In this document: one piece after another, positions 24,101 to 36,100 of the stretch
How the letters are laid out: each line of letters opens with the position of its first letter
Position numbering within the stretch: the stretch's first letter is position 1
Assembly: GCA_944989445.1 (NCBI GenBank)
Contig: CALYLW010000319.1
Coordinates: 447,001-511,000, forward strand
Direction of reading: 5' to 3'
Origin: Ampullaceana balthica
Lineage: Eukaryota; Mollusca; Gastropoda; Lymnaeidae
Length of the DNA stretch: 64,000 bases
Notes under the pieces: model-generated
The model's database searches: none
Told to the model about the DNA's origin: nothing
Seen by the model: the letters and a program-made list of their open reading frames with translations, nothing else
Made by a program: the position numbers and the translations under genes

Positions 24101-27100
24101 CTTTGAATCGAATGACCTTGACACAGCCACACATGGTTCCAATAGCCAGAGTGATTTGATCTGGACTGGGCCGGACTATGCTGTAGGACTTGAACTTGGC
24201 ATCACAAGTGATAACGTCAAAATGATGTTCTGTCACTTTGAATGAGCAGAGTTTTCTGTCAATAAATGACAATATTAAAAGTAGCTCATCCAAATTTTGT
24301 GATGCACATCATCAGTTTCCTGGCAAAGATTGATTCCAGAAATATAAACATGTGATTCGATTAAAAATAAATTTCATTTCCTTTTTTTCTTTAATGAATT
24401 TTTAAAAAATTAATTTCGTCACTGCATTTTGTTGTAGATTCATCAGGACATTAAAAGTTGTCTTATTGAAACATACATGAAACATTTAATATCGTTTTTT
24501 AACTAAAAAATTTGACTAAGAAAGTTGAGTTTGACTAAGAGAGTTGAGTTTGACTAAGAAAGTTGAGTTTGACTAAGAAAGTTGAGTTTGACCAATTTGT
24601 TAGAAATATCACAAAATTCTAAAACAAAAAAAAGTATATTCTTACCCAGAGTTCATCATAATTATGACTGTGTCGAAGTTTAACATTTCAACACTTCTTG
24701 GAAAGTCATCTTCAGTCTGGAAATAAAACTGCAATGATAAATATCTGAGGGTTGTCAATGATAAATATCTGAGGGTTGTCAATGATAAATATCTCAGGGT
24801 TGTCAATGATAAATATCTGAGGGTTATCAATGATAAATATCTGAGGGTTGTCAATGATAAATATCTGAGGGTTGTCAATGATAAATATCTGAGGGTTGTC
24901 AATGATAAATATCTGAGGGTTGTCAATGATAAATATCTGAGGGCTTGCAATGATGAATATCTGAGGGTTGTCAATGATGAATATCTGAGGGTTGTCAATG
25001 ATGAATATCTGAGGGTTGTCAGTGATAAATATCTGAGGGTTGTCAATGATAAATATCTCAGGGTTGTCAATGATAAATATCTCAGGGTCGTCAATGATAA
25101 ATATCTCAGGGTTGTCAATGATAAATATCTGAGGGTTGTCAATGATAAATATCTCAGGGTTGTCAATGATAAATATCTGAGGGTTGTCAATGATAAATAT
25201 CTCAGGGTCGTCAATGATAAATATCTCAGGGTTGTCAATGATAAATATCTCAGGGTTGTCAATGATAAATATCTCAGTGTCGTCAATGATAAATATCTCA
25301 GGGTTGTCAATGATAAATATCTCAGGGTTGTCAATGATAAATATCTCAGGGTCGTCAATGATAAATATCTAAGGGTGGAGATGAAGATAAAATAAAACTA
25401 TTAGATGGGAAGATTCTGACAGAGTTAGAAGGGAAGATTCTGACAGAGTTAGATGGGAAGATTCTGACAGAGTGAGATGGGAAGATTCTGACAGAGTGAG
25501 ATGGGAAGATTCTGACAGAGTTAGATGGGAAGATTCTGACAGAGTTAGATGGGAAGATTCTGACAGAGTTAGATGGGAAGATTCTGACAGAGTTAGATGG
25601 GAAGATTCTGACAGAGTTAGATGGGAAGATTCTGACAGAGTTAGATGGGAAGATTCTGACAGAGTTAGATGGGAAGATTCTGACAGAGTTAGATGGGAAG
25701 ATTCTGACAGAGTGAGATGGGAAGATTCTGACAGAGTGAGATGGGAAGATTCTGACAGAGTTAGATGGGAAGATTCTGACAGAGTTAGATGGGAAGATTC
25801 TGACAGAGTTAGATGGGAAGATTCTGACAGAGTGAGATGGGAAGATTCTGACAGAGTTAGATGGGAAGATTCTGACAGAGTTAGATGGGAAGATTCTGAC
25901 AGAGTTAGATGGGAAGATTCTGACAGAGTTAGATGGGAAGATTCTGACAGAGTTAGATGGGAAGATTCTGACAGAGTTAGATGGGAAGATTCTGACAGAG
26001 TTAGATGGGAAGATTCTGACAGAGTTAGATGGGAAGATTCTGACAGAGTTAGATGGGAAGATTCTGACAGAGTTAGATGGGAAGATTCTGACAGAGTTAG
26101 ATGGGGTGATTCTGACAGAGATGGGAAGATTCTGACAGAGTTAGATGGGAAGATTCTGACAGAGTTAGATGGGAAGATTCTGACAGAGTTAGATGGGAAG
26201 ATTCTGACAGAGTTAGATGGGAAGATTCTGACAGAGTTAGATGGGAAGATTCTGACAGAGTTAGATGGGAAGATTCTGACAGAGTTAGATGGGAAGATTC
26301 TGACAGAGTTAGATGGGAAGATTCTGACAGAGTTAGATGGGAAGATTCTGACAGAGTTAGATGGGAAGATTCTGACAGAGTTAGATGGGAAGATTCTGAC
26401 AGAGTTAGATGGGAAGATTCTGACAGAGTTAGATGGGAAGATTCTGACAGAGTTGAGATTCTGACAGAGATGGGAAGATTCTGACAGAGTTAGATGGGAA
26501 GATTCTGACAGAGTTAGATGGGAAGATCTGACAGAGTTAGATGGGAAGATTCTGACAGAGTGAGATGGGAAGATTCTGACAGAGTTAGATGGGAAGATTC
26601 TGACAGAGTTAGATGGGAAGATTCTGACAGAGTTAGATGGGAAGATTCTGACAGAGTGAGATGGGAAGATTCTGACAGAGTTAGATGGGAAGATTCTGAC
26701 AGAGTTAGATGGGAAGATTCTGACAGAGTTAGATGGGAAGATTCTGACAGAGTTAGATGGGGAGATTCTGACAGAGTTAGATGGGAAGATTCTGACAGAG
26801 TTAGATGGGAAGATTCTGACAGAGTTAGATGGGAAGATTCTGACAGAGTTAGATGGGAAGATTCTGACAGAGTGAGATGGGAAGATTCTGACAGAGTTAG
26901 ATGGGAAGATTCTGACAGAGTTAGATGGGAAGATTCTGACAGAGTTAGATGGGAAGATTCTGACAGAGTTAGATGGGAAGATTCTGACAGAGTGAGATGG
27001 GAAGATTCTGACAGAGTTAGATGGGAAGATTCTGACAGAGTTAGATGGGAAGATTCTGACAGAGTTAGATGGGAAGATTCTGACAGAGTTAGATGGGAAG

Positions 27101-30100
27101 ATTCTGACAGAGTTAGATGGGAAGATTCTGACAGAGTTAGATGGGAAGATTCTGACAGAGTTAGATGGGAAGATTCTGACAGAGTTAGATGGGAAGATTC
27201 TGACAGAGTTAGATGGGAAGATTCTGACAGAGTTAGATGGGAAGATTCTGACAGAGTTAGATGGGAAGATTCTGACAGAGTTAGATGGGAAGATTCTGAC
27301 AGAGTTAGATGGGAAGATTCTGACAGACGAGTTAGATGGGAAGATTCTGACAGAGTTAGATGGGGAGATTCTGACAGAGTTAGATGGGAAGATTCTGACA
27401 GAGTTAGATGGGAAGATTCTGACAGAGTTAGATGGGAAGATTCTGACAGAGTTAGATGGGAAGATTCTGACAGAGTTAGATGGGAAGATTCTGACAGAGT
27501 TAGATGGGAAGATTCTGACAGAGTTAGATGGGAAGATTCTGACAGAGTTAGATGGGAAGATTCTGACAGAGTTAGATGGGAAGATTCTGACAGAGTGAGA
27601 TGGGAAGATTCTGACAGAGTTAGATGGGAAGATTCTGACAGAGTTAGATGGGAAGATTCTGACAGAGTTAGATGGGAAGATTCTGACAGAGTTAGATGGG
27701 AAGATTCTGACAGAGTTAGATGGGAAGATTCTGACAGAGTTAGATGGGAAGATTCTGACAGAGTTAGATGGGAAGATTCTGACAGAGTTAGATGGGAAGA
27801 TTCTGACAGAGTTAGATGGGAAGATTCTGACAGAGTTAGATGGGAAGATTCTGACAGAGTTAGATGGGAAGATTCTGACAGAGTTAGATGGGAAGATTCT
27901 GACAGAGTTAGATGGGAAGATTCTGACAGAGTTAGATGGGAAGATTCTGACAGAGTTAGATGGGAAGATTCTGACAGAGTTAGATGGGAAGATTCTGACA
28001 GAGTTAGATGGGAAGATTCTGACAGAGTTAGATGGGAAGATTCTGACAGAGTGAGATGGGAAGATTCTGACAGAGTGAGATGGGAAGATTCTGACAGAGT
28101 TAGATGGGAAGATTCTGACAGAGTTAGATGGGAAGATTCTGACAGAGTTAGATGGGAAGATTCTGACAGAGTTAGATGGGAAGATTCTGACAGAGTTAGA
28201 TGGGAAGATTCTGACAGAGTTAGATGGGAAGATTCTGACAGAGTTAGATGGGAAGATTCTGACAGAGTGAGATGGGAAGATTCTGACAGAGTTAGATGGG
28301 AAGATTCTGACAGAGTTAGATGGGAAGATTCTGACAGAGTGAGATGGGAAGATTCTGACAGAGTTAGATGGGAAGATTCTGACAGACAGAGTTAGATGGG
28401 AAGATTCTGACAGAGTTAGATGGGGAGATTCTGACAGAATTAGAAGGGAAGATTCTGACAGAGTTAGATGGGAAGATTCTGACAGAGTTAGATGGGAAGA
28501 TTCTGACAGAGTGAGATGGGGAGATTCTGACAGAGTTAGATGGGGAGATTCTGACAGAGTTAGAAGGGAAGATTCTGACAGAGTTAGATGGGGAGATTCT
28601 GACAGAGTTAGAAGGGAAGATTCTGACAGAGTTAGATGGGAAGATTCTGACAGAGTTAGATGGGAAGATTCTGACAGAGTGAGATGGGGAGATTCTGACA
28701 GAGTTAGATGGGGAGATTCTGACAGAGTTAGATGGGAAGATTCTGACAGAGTTAGATGGGAAGATTCTGACAGAGTTAGATGGGAAGATTCTGACAGAGT
28801 GAGATGGGAAGATTCTGACAGAGTTAGATGGGAAGATTCTGACAGAGTTAGATAGGAAGATTCTGAAAGAGTTAGATGGGAAGATTCTGACAGAGTTAGA
28901 TGGGAAGATTCTGACAGAGTTAGATGGGAAGATTCTGACAGAGTGAGATGGGAAGATTCTGACAGAGTTAGATGGGAAGATTCTGACAGAGTTAGATAGG
29001 AAGATTCTGAAAGAGTTAGATGGGAAGATTCTGACACAGTTAGATGGGAAGATTCTGACAGAGTTAGATGGGAAGATTCTGACAGAGTTAGATGGGGAGA
29101 TTCTGACAGAGTTAGATGGGGAGATTCTGACAGAGTTAGATGGGAAGATTCTGACAGAGTTAGATGGGAAGATTCTGACAGAGTTAGAAGGGAAGATTCT
29201 GACAGAGTTAGATGGGAAGATTCTGACAGAGTTAGATGGGAAGATTCTGACAGAGTTAGATGGGAAGATTCTGACAGAGTTAGATGGGAAGATTCTGACA
29301 GAGTTAGATGGGAAGATTCTGACAGAGTTAGATGGGAAGATTCTGACAGAGTTAGATGGGAAGATTCTGACAGAGTGAGATGGGGAGATTCTGACAGAGT
29401 TAGATGGGGAGATCTGACAGAGTTATCGCCAGGTATCATAGTAGCATGAGGAAATAATCTAAATCAAGATCACCAATAGGTCACTGTGACGTGCCTGCTT
29501 ATATGTGACTGGAATTTCAATGACAGTTTGAGAAGTTTCAAGACTTTTTCTCTGTTGAACTTCCCATTTTCTGATACTAGCATCACCTCCACCGGTCAAC
29601 TGAAGCAGAGAAAAATGTAACACAATTAAGGTACAGAATAACTGTATCATGCTTTGATGTTTTGTAATGTAGGTACGGAATAACTGTATCATGCTGTGAT
29701 GTTTTGTAATGTAGGTACGGAATAACTGTATCATGCTGTGATGTTTTGTAATGTAGGTACGGAATAACTGTATCATGCTGTGATGTTTTGTAATGTATGT
29801 ACGGAATAACTGTATCATGCTGTGATGTTTTGTAATGTAGGTACGGAATAACTGTATCATGCTGTGATGTTTTTTTGTCAACCTTTACTTTACATATAGT
29901 TAATATAACTAGAATTGTATCATGAAATATTAAAGTGAAAGCTTCTGTTTAGTTAATTTTGAAACAATGACAATGTCTTATCTGATATGTAAACAGAGTC
30001 CTAGTTAACAACTGATGATAAAAACTTACCACAAATTGTTCATCATCAGTTACTGTAAGACTCCATATACTTCGGCCCTGACAAGGACATTAAAATATAC

Positions 30101-33100
30101 TCGTTACTTAGATTGCATGTTATTCTCCTATTGCAGTGGTAACTGTGTTAAATGACAATGGAGTAAAAATGGAAATCTTCATCTTCTTAATTATTTTTGT
30201 TTATGAATACATGTTTAATTTAAAAAAGCACACACAAAAATATATATATCTTAAAAGTTTTGCCAAACCCATGCAAAAAGAAAAATGATATTTTTGCAAA
30301 AGATTATTTAGTGGGGTGGGAGGAGAGAATGAGAGGGTGAGGGAAAAGTAGAGATGAAGAGAAAAAAAAGGGGGGGAGGGGGGTTGAACATTAAAAAATA
30401 TTTTAAATTAAATTCTTTAACATGCTTTATTCTATATTTCTAAGTTTAATTATAATGCTACAAACAGCAATTAGGCTGTCCCCTGGGTTTACTTAAATAA
30501 ACAAAGTTTTTAACAGATGTCTGGAATATTTGACTAACCTTGTGCCCTTTGAGTTTATTAATGATGTTCCCCTCATAATCCCAGATTAAACAGGTGGCAT
30601 CCTTTGCACAAAAATTAAATTTAAAAAATTGTAATAAAAAATGTTTTAAATAAAATTAATAAGCTCTAACAAAAAATTCTTAATAGAAACATATGAGAGA
30701 ATAAAATGAAAAATTGAAGTTTCAAAAAGAAATTTTCAAAACTTTCAAAAACTAATTTCAATCAATAGTCACTTAAATCTTGGAGACACTGGTAAAGGTA
30801 TGGTAAATAAGCCATCCAAATAGTCATATCTATTTTTGGTACTACCTCTCCAACACTGACAAAGCAGTCTGACATTAAGATAATATCCCAGACTCTTGCT
30901 GAATGACCAAATAATGACAGCATTAAATAACTGGTGACACAACTCCAATCTGGCAATGATGAATTATTAGTCACTGAAGGAAATGAGAGTTGCCACATGC
31001 GAATGCTTCGGTCATCAGAAACTGAGCAAATTCGTCGGTGTCCAGCATGGTAACCAATTGAAAAGATAACCCCCTGGAAATGAAATATAATGACATTTAT
31101 ATTATAATTACAAAAACATTTCAATTTCAAGATAATATCTAAAAGAATTTTAAAAAATTAAATGTCCTTTACTTGTAATCAATTATAAAAATTAAAGAAT
31201 GTTTACATTATCATTGTGTAATTGGACACTAACTTTATGACCTGACAACACATGCACCACATCAACAGGTTCTTGTTTACTAGCATTGTTGCCACACTGT
31301 CCAGCAACTGGCCACAAGACAACCTGATTAAAAACTGTTCCAGCTGCCAGGACAAGGTTGTCCCACGTAAGGCCAATAAAGGAAGCACAATATCTGAGTC
31401 TGATAAGGAATAATCTTAATATTTATTACAGTCAGTCTTAAGAATTCATAACATCATCTTCCTGGAAGTACCTCTAAAATAAATATGACAGCTAGGGTCA
31501 AAAGATTTAGAGTTAGACAAAATATGACGGCTAGGGTCAAAAGATTTAGAGTTAGACAAAATATGACGGCTAGGGTCAAAAGATTTAGAGTTAGACAAAA
31601 TATGACGGCTAGGGTCACATGAGTTAGAGTTAGACAAAATATGACGGCTAGGATCACAGGATTTAGAGTTAGACAAAATATGACGGCTAAGGTCACAGGA
31701 TTTAGAGTTAGACAAAATATGACGGCTAAGGTCACAGGATTTAGAGTTAGACAAAATATGACGGCTAAGGTCACAGGATTTAGACACTAAAATTCAGGGT
31801 AAAGGTTATCAGTGGATCAAAAAGTTTCTTTTTATCATGCCAAGGGGAACAACTCAAGGCTAATAAGGGGGAAAACTCATGGCTAATACATGAGACAACT
31901 CATGGCTAATACAGGGGACAACTCATGGCTAATACAGAGGACAACTCATGGCTAATACAGGGGACAACTCATGGCTAATACAGGGGACAACTCATGACTA
32001 ATACAGGGGAAAACTCATGGCTAATACAGGGGACAACTCATGGCTAATACAGGGGACAACTCATGGCTAATACAGGGGAAAACTCATGGCTAATACAGGG
32101 GACAACTCATGGCTAATACAGGGGACAACTCATGGCTAATACAGGGGACAACTCATGGCTAATACAGGGGACAACTCATGGCTAATACAGGGGACAACTC
32201 ATGGCTAATACAGGGGACAACTCATGGCTAATACAAGGGACATCTCATGGCTAATACAGGGGACAACTCATGGCTAATACAGGGGACAACTCATGGCTAA
32301 TACAGGGGACAACTCATGGCTAATACAGGGGACAACTCATGGCTAATACAGGCTGTTACAGGAATTACATACAAACTCAATATTTATCCATTTTCACAAA
32401 TTCAGTCCTGTAAGGTTTTATGGTCACAACTTTCAATAACGATAGTCTAGTGGTCAATAAAGATAGTCTAGTGGTCAATAAAGATAGTCTAGTGGTCAAT
32501 AAAGATAGTCTAGTGGTCAATAAAGATAGTCGAGTGGTCAATAAAGATAGTCGAGTGGTCAATAAAGAAAGTCGAGTGGTCAATAAAGATAGTCTAGTGG
32601 TCAGTAAAGATAGTCTAGTGGTCAGTAAAGATAGTCTAGTGGTCAATAAAGATAGTCTAGTGTTCAGTAAAGATAGTCTAGTGGTCAGTAAAGATAGTCT
32701 AGTGGACAATAAATATAGTCTAGTGGTCAATAAAGATAGTCTAGTCTGGTGGTCAATAAAGATAGTCTAGTGGTCAATAAAGATAGTCTAGTGGTCAATA
32801 AAGATAGTCTAGTGGTCAATAAAGATAGTCTAGTGGTCAATAAAGATAGACTAGTGGTCAATAAAGATAGTCTAGTGGTCAATAAAGATAGTCTAGTGGT
32901 CAATAAAGATAGTCTAGTGGTCAATAAAGATAGTCTAGTGGTCAATAAAGATAGTCTGGTGGTCAATAAAGATAGTCTGGTGGTCAATAAAGATAGTCTA
33001 GTGGTCAATAAAGATAGTCTAGTGGTCAATAAAGATAGTCTAATGGTCAATAAAGATAGTCTAGTGGTCAATAAAGATAGTCTAGTGGTCAATAAAGATA

Positions 33101-36100
33101 GTCTAGTGGTCAATAAAGATAGTCTAGTGGTCAATAAAGATAGTCTAGTGGTCAATAAAGATAGTCTGGTGGTCAATAAAGATAGTCTAGTGGTCAATAA
33201 AGATAGTCGAGTGGTCAATAAAGATAGTCGAGTGGTCAATAAAGATAGTCGAGTGGTCAATAAAGATAGTCAAGTGGTCAATAAAGATAGTCTAGTGGTC
33301 AGTAAAGATAGTCTAGTGGTCAGTAAAGATAGTCTAGTGGACAATAAAGATAGTCTAGTGGTCAATAAAGATAGTCTGGTGGTCAATAAAGATAGTCTGG
33401 TGGTCAACAAAGATAGTCTAGTGGTCAATAAAGATAGTCTAGTGGTCAATAAAGATAGTCTAGTGGTCAATAAAGATAGTCTAGTGGTCAATAAAGATAG
33501 ACTAGTGGTCAATAAAGATAGTCTAGTGGTCAATAAAGATAGTCTAATGGTCAATAAAGATAGTCTAGTGGTCAATAAAGATAGTCTAGTGGTCAATAAA
33601 GATAGTCTAGTGGTCAATAAAGATAGTCTAGTGGTCAGTAAAGATAGTCTAGTGGTCAGTAAAGATAGTCTAGTGGTCAATAAAGATAGTCTAGTGGTCA
33701 ATAAAGATAGTCTAGTGGTCAATAAAGATAGTCTGGTGGTCAATAAAGATAGTCTAGTGGTCAATAAAGATAGTCTAATGGTCAATAAAGATAGTCTAGT
33801 GGTCAATAAAGATAGTCTAGTGGTCAATAAAGATAGTCTAGTGGTCAATAAAGATAGTCTAGTGGTCAGTAAAGATAGTCTAGTGGTCAGTAAAGATAGT
33901 CTAGTGGTCAATAAAGATAGTCTAGTGGTCAATAAAGATAGTCTGGTGGTCAATAAAGATAGTCTAGTGGTCAATAAAGATAGTCTAATGGTTCAGTTGT
34001 TCTACTCCAAGGTTATTAAGTCTCTATAAAAGCTGCTGATTTGTTGTCTTATACTATGACACGTATGTGATGATCTTACACTACACAAAAATGTTAAATA
34101 AAACATGAACATTTTAAATAAAAAGAACTTTTAGAACTTGCCAGTTTCATGCATATCATTTACAATAAATAATTTTAAAAACTTCTTTAAATTTTGATTA
34201 TTTTATAATTTAATTATTTAAAAACTGTTTAAGAATATTATTACAAACTGTTGTCCAGCAAAAACTTATGGGAACTATAGAAATATGATTAAAAGCTAAG
34301 AAAATAAATCTGATGGGAAAACATATTTAACTTTTTCAAGGAAAAGAAACTAGTTGATTATTCAAAGATACAGTAAACATTTCTCTGTGCATTCCCTTCT
34401 GTCAGTGATTTCGTTGGACTTCCAGTTCCACTTTAGAACATCATTGTGCGCTAATGCAAGGACTATGCATCCATTATCTGTCTAATCAAATACATTTTTA
34501 AGAGTTTTCAATTATTTTTTAAAATATGATAACGAAACTTACCAAAAGAGATGAATGAGCTATAAGATTTAAATGTTGTAGCATAGAAAATCCAGAAGTG
34601 AAGCTACACAAATGTCATCCAATGAATCCATCCCATACCCCCCCCCCACATACACACACCCACTTCCACACCAAATAAAGTTTAAAGAAAAAGCAAACCT
34701 TCTTAATTTGATCTTTAAGATTAAAATATTGATGCCTAAAAGACCTATTTATTAAAGATACAAAGAGTCTTTTCTTCTTCTTCTTTTGTGACAAAAATAT
34801 GAGTGAAAGAGTTAAAATTTAATATGTAACAGCAGCCACATAATTCTATTATTATGCACAAATGTATTGGGACTTCAAACAACTGTCAGCAGCCACATAA
34901 TTCTACCATTATGCACACATGTATTGGGACTTCAAACAACTGTCAGCAGCCACATAATTCTACCATTATGCACACATGTATTGGGACTTCAAACAACTGT
35001 CAGCAGCCACATAATTCTACCATTATGCACACATGTATTGGGACTTTAAACAACTGTCAGCAGCCACATAATTCTATTATTATGCACACATGTATTGGGA
35101 CTTCAAACAACTGTCAGCAGCCACATAATTCTATTATTATGCACACATGTATTGGGACTTTAAACAACTGTCAGCATCCATATAATTCTATTATTATGCA
35201 CACATGTATTGGGACTTCAAACAACTGTCAGCAGCCACACAATTCTACTATTATGCACACATGTATTGGGACTTTAAACAACTGTCAGCATCCATATAAT
35301 TCTACTATTATGCACACATGTATTGGGACTTACAACTGCCTTCACACTGTCCACCAACTGGCCACAAGACAATCTAATTTTTTTTAAAAACTCAATTTAT
35401 CTCTGTCCAGCGCTTTCCTTTTTTGTTCCTTCTTGGTGAATACCTTAGTGACTCCTTCTATCCCCATCTATTCTTGACCCTCATTCTCTTTCTGTAGATT
35501 CTATGCTAGGATTATTTGTAATTTGCCTGAAATACGTTAAAAAAAGGGACTGCTTTCTTCTTTATAAATGATTAAATGAAAGAAACAAATCTTACTTCAT
35601 GACTCAACCAGTGAGCATCCCATATCCAATCCTGGGTGTAAAGAATGTCTGTCAAAGAAGAGAATGTACAGTCTGCCTCTGTTATAATTACAGAAATGAC
35701 ACGTGCTTGCTTGCTTCCAAATACACAAATAAGGTCACTCTTTTCCTTCATTGGACCTTGGGTTATAGATATGTATAAGTTATATTTAAAGTAAAAATAT
35801 ATAATCTGTATTTTTGAATATCTCAGAGCTATCATTTAACATTAAGAGATTAAAAGTTAATAGCTTGGATATTAATTATTTTCTACCATACAGAGTAGTA
35901 AAATATAAAATTTAATTTTCTACCAATTTATTTAATTGAAAACTATTCTGATAATTCACCTCTTTTCAATCCATGGACTGTTGCACCGTTGAGTATCCGA
36001 GCTCTGGCTTTTAGTTCAGAGGTATGGAAATCAAAAAATGAAACTTCACTACCGCAACCTGCAAAATATTAAAATAGTTCTTAAAACAAACAAAAATTTA

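Noticed and set aside
24733..25375. Possible leucine-rich repeat protein (TTLRYLSL repeats)
   Set aside because: 24-bp intronic minisatellite read in one frame; no LRR capping region, and the array is bounded by a splice acceptor on the same strand.
25369..29439. A 1,356-codon open frame (minus) and 625-, 330- and 114-codon frames (plus)
   Set aside because: They lie wholly in a homogeneous 24-bp minisatellite. Both strands and more than one frame are open because the unit is eight stop-free codons; no start context, domain or splice support.
32377..34029. Open frames of 426 (plus), 234, 177 and 117 (minus) codons
   Set aside because: By-products of the 21-bp minisatellite; repeats of a seven-residue unit on both strands.
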